Shown here one piece after another: positions 63,059 to 64,000 of a stretch of 64,000 nucleotides of DNA; position 1 is the first letter of the stretch; the number at the start of each line of letters is the position of its first letter. The notes under the pieces were generated by a model. That model was given only the letters and a program-made list of their open reading frames with translations, was not told where the DNA came from and searched no databases. The position numbers and the translations under genes are program-made. This DNA comes from Pedobacter sp. (GTDB lineage Bacteria > Bacteroidota > Bacteroidia > Sphingobacteriales > Sphingobacteriaceae): the NCBI RefSeq assembly GCF_031119335.1, contig NZ_JAVHXT010000001.1, positions 1 to 64,000 on the forward strand, written 5' to 3'.

Positions 63059-64000
63059 TTATTTCTGGTGTTTCTCCACCCATTTCCTAGCATTTACAAA
63101 AGCTTCCATCCAAGGAGAAACTTCATCTTTTCTACCTGCAGGATAATTTGCCCAATGCCATTGGAACAATGAACGCTCTATGTGAGGCATCATTACCAAG
63201 TGTCTGCCTGTTTCATCGCAAAGCATTGCTGTATTAAAACCAGAACCATTTGGATTTGCAGGATATTGCTCGTAACCATATTTAGCTACTACGTCGTAGC
63301 TAGTTTCTTCGTAAGGGAATTGAAATTTACCTTCTCCATGAGAAACCCAAACACCTAATGTGCTACCAGCTAAAGTAGATAGCATCACCGATTTGTTTTC
63401 CTGAATAGTCAATGATGTAAAGATACTTTCGTGCTTATGGCTATCGTTGTGCAACATTTTAGGCTTTGCTTCGTGGTTTCTGTTGATCAAGCCAAGCTCC
63501 ACAAACAACTGACAGCCATTACAAATACCTACTGATAAAGTATCTTCTCTGTTAAAGAAGTTTTCTAAAGCCACACGAGCTTTCTCATTGTATAAAAATG
63601 CACCAGCCCAACCTTTTGCCGAACCTAAAACATCCGAATTCGAGAAACCACCAACGGCGCCGATAAATTGGATGTCTTCTAAAGTTTCTCTGCCCGAAAT
63701 CAAATCCGTCATGTGCACGTCTTTCACATCGAAACCTGCCAAATACATCGCGTTAGCTACTTCACGCTCAGAGTTACTACCTTTTTCACGTAAAATTGCT
63801 GCTTTCGGACGAGGCTTACTTGCATCGATTACTGGCTTTTTACCATCAAATTGTGCAGGAAAATTGAATTTTAACGGTTGGTTTTTATAGTTATCGAAAC
63901 GTTCTTTCGCTTTTACTTCGCCACTTTGTTTGCTATCTAGTAAATAAGAAGTTTTATACCAAACATCGCGTAGATGATTAATATCGAAAGAATAGTCAGT
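63059..64000 (-). CDS. purL: Phosphoribosylformylglycinamidine synthase, C-terminal part (partial)
   Basis: The 3' part (about 313 codons) of the large PurL enzyme of purine synthesis; the gene continues beyond the window. The frame is open from 63059 to 64000 without a stop. The glutamine amidotransferase domain is present: RPKAAILREKGSNSEREVANAM, then GFSNSDVLGSAKGWAGAFLYN, catalytic Cys in GICNGCQLF, and the His-Glu pair in MMPHIERS. The end (FVNARKWVEKHQK) is the usual C-terminus. Internal Met codons are not the true start. Confidence 0.95.
   Translation of the reverse strand, partial: TDYSFDINHLRDVWYKTSYLLDSKQSGEVKAKERFDNYKNQPLKFNFPAQFDGKKPVIDASKPRPKAAILREKGSNSEREVANAMYLAGFDVKDVHMTDLISGRETLEDIQFIGAVGGFSNSDVLGSAKGWAGAFLYNEKARVALENFFNREDTLSVGICNGCQLFVELGLINRNHEAKPKMLHNDSHKHESIFTSLTIQENKSVMLSTLAGSTLGVWVSHGEGKFQFPYEETSYDVVAKYGYEQYPANPNGSGFNTAMLCDETGRHLVMMPHIERSLFQWHWANYPAGRKDEVSPWMEAFVNARKWVEKHQK

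Noticed and set aside
1..64000. CRISPR arrays, tRNA, rRNA, prophage and intact insertion sequences
   Set aside because: Looked for direct repeats with spacers, TTCGAAT-type T-loops and transposase motifs. None found. All repeats seen are inverted, dispersed types.

Overview
The window looks like a chromosomal segment of a Bacteroidota species, most likely Sphingobacteriaceae close to Pedobacter. Evidence seen directly: SusC/SusD with an ECF sigma/FecR pair, DUF3857 proteins, type IX secretion (T9SS) proteins, type III glutamine synthetase, low GC, and many promoters of the Bacteroidota type (TAnnTTTG about 5-15 bases before a start codon). The genus is inferred from general gene content. I see no tRNA, rRNA, CRISPR array, prophage or intact insertion sequence.

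Left part (1-15.6 kb): a frameshifted PLP-dependent deaminase at the edge, an outer-membrane barrel protein, rluD plus a class IV aminotransferase, an unknown gene with fmt and smpB, then a TonB-dependent receptor. A manganese operon follows on the minus strand (mntR, mntH fused to a universal stress domain, an acetyltransferase, and probably a YdeI-like gene). Promoter regions of the receptor and of mntR carry the same 16-bp palindrome in the same orientation, which ties the receptor to metal (probably Mn) homeostasis. An Lrp/AsnC regulator, ung, a thioredoxin-like protein and small genes complete this part.

Middle (15.8-33 kb): a large secreted GH31 glycosidase with FN3, F5/8 C, dockerin-like and cohesin-like modules; an ABC-F ATPase; an M16 peptidase pair (one subunit with the zinc motif, one without); two tandem DUF3857/transglutaminase-fold proteins; a periplasmic metallophosphoesterase fused to a PQQ-type propeller; a lipoprotein; and guaB.

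33-44 kb: a FecI/FecR-controlled SusCD locus on the minus strand, with three divergently transcribed exported proteins on the plus strand, the first a phosphodiester glycosidase (NAGPA family). This looks like a compact polysaccharide or glycoconjugate utilisation locus.

44-64 kb: housekeeping genes (YfiT-like, Gfo/Idh/MocA, lysS, glnN, tonB, 3' part of purL) around a surface-glycan cluster. That cluster holds a polysaccharide deacetylase and a FemAB-like acyltransferase (plus strand) facing a flippase, a hexapeptide acyltransferase, a PorU2-type C25 sortase and an asparagine-synthetase-like amidotransferase (minus strand). The sortase and amidotransferase genes overlap by one base, and the amidotransferase has lost several canonical active-site residues. 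This grouping resembles exosortase-linked glycan clusters, with a T9SS sortase in place of exosortase. It is the most interesting candidate system here.

Intergenic space is rich in palindromic repeats of at least four families, including a 190-bp element with 28-bp inverted ends. Several end exactly at stop codons.
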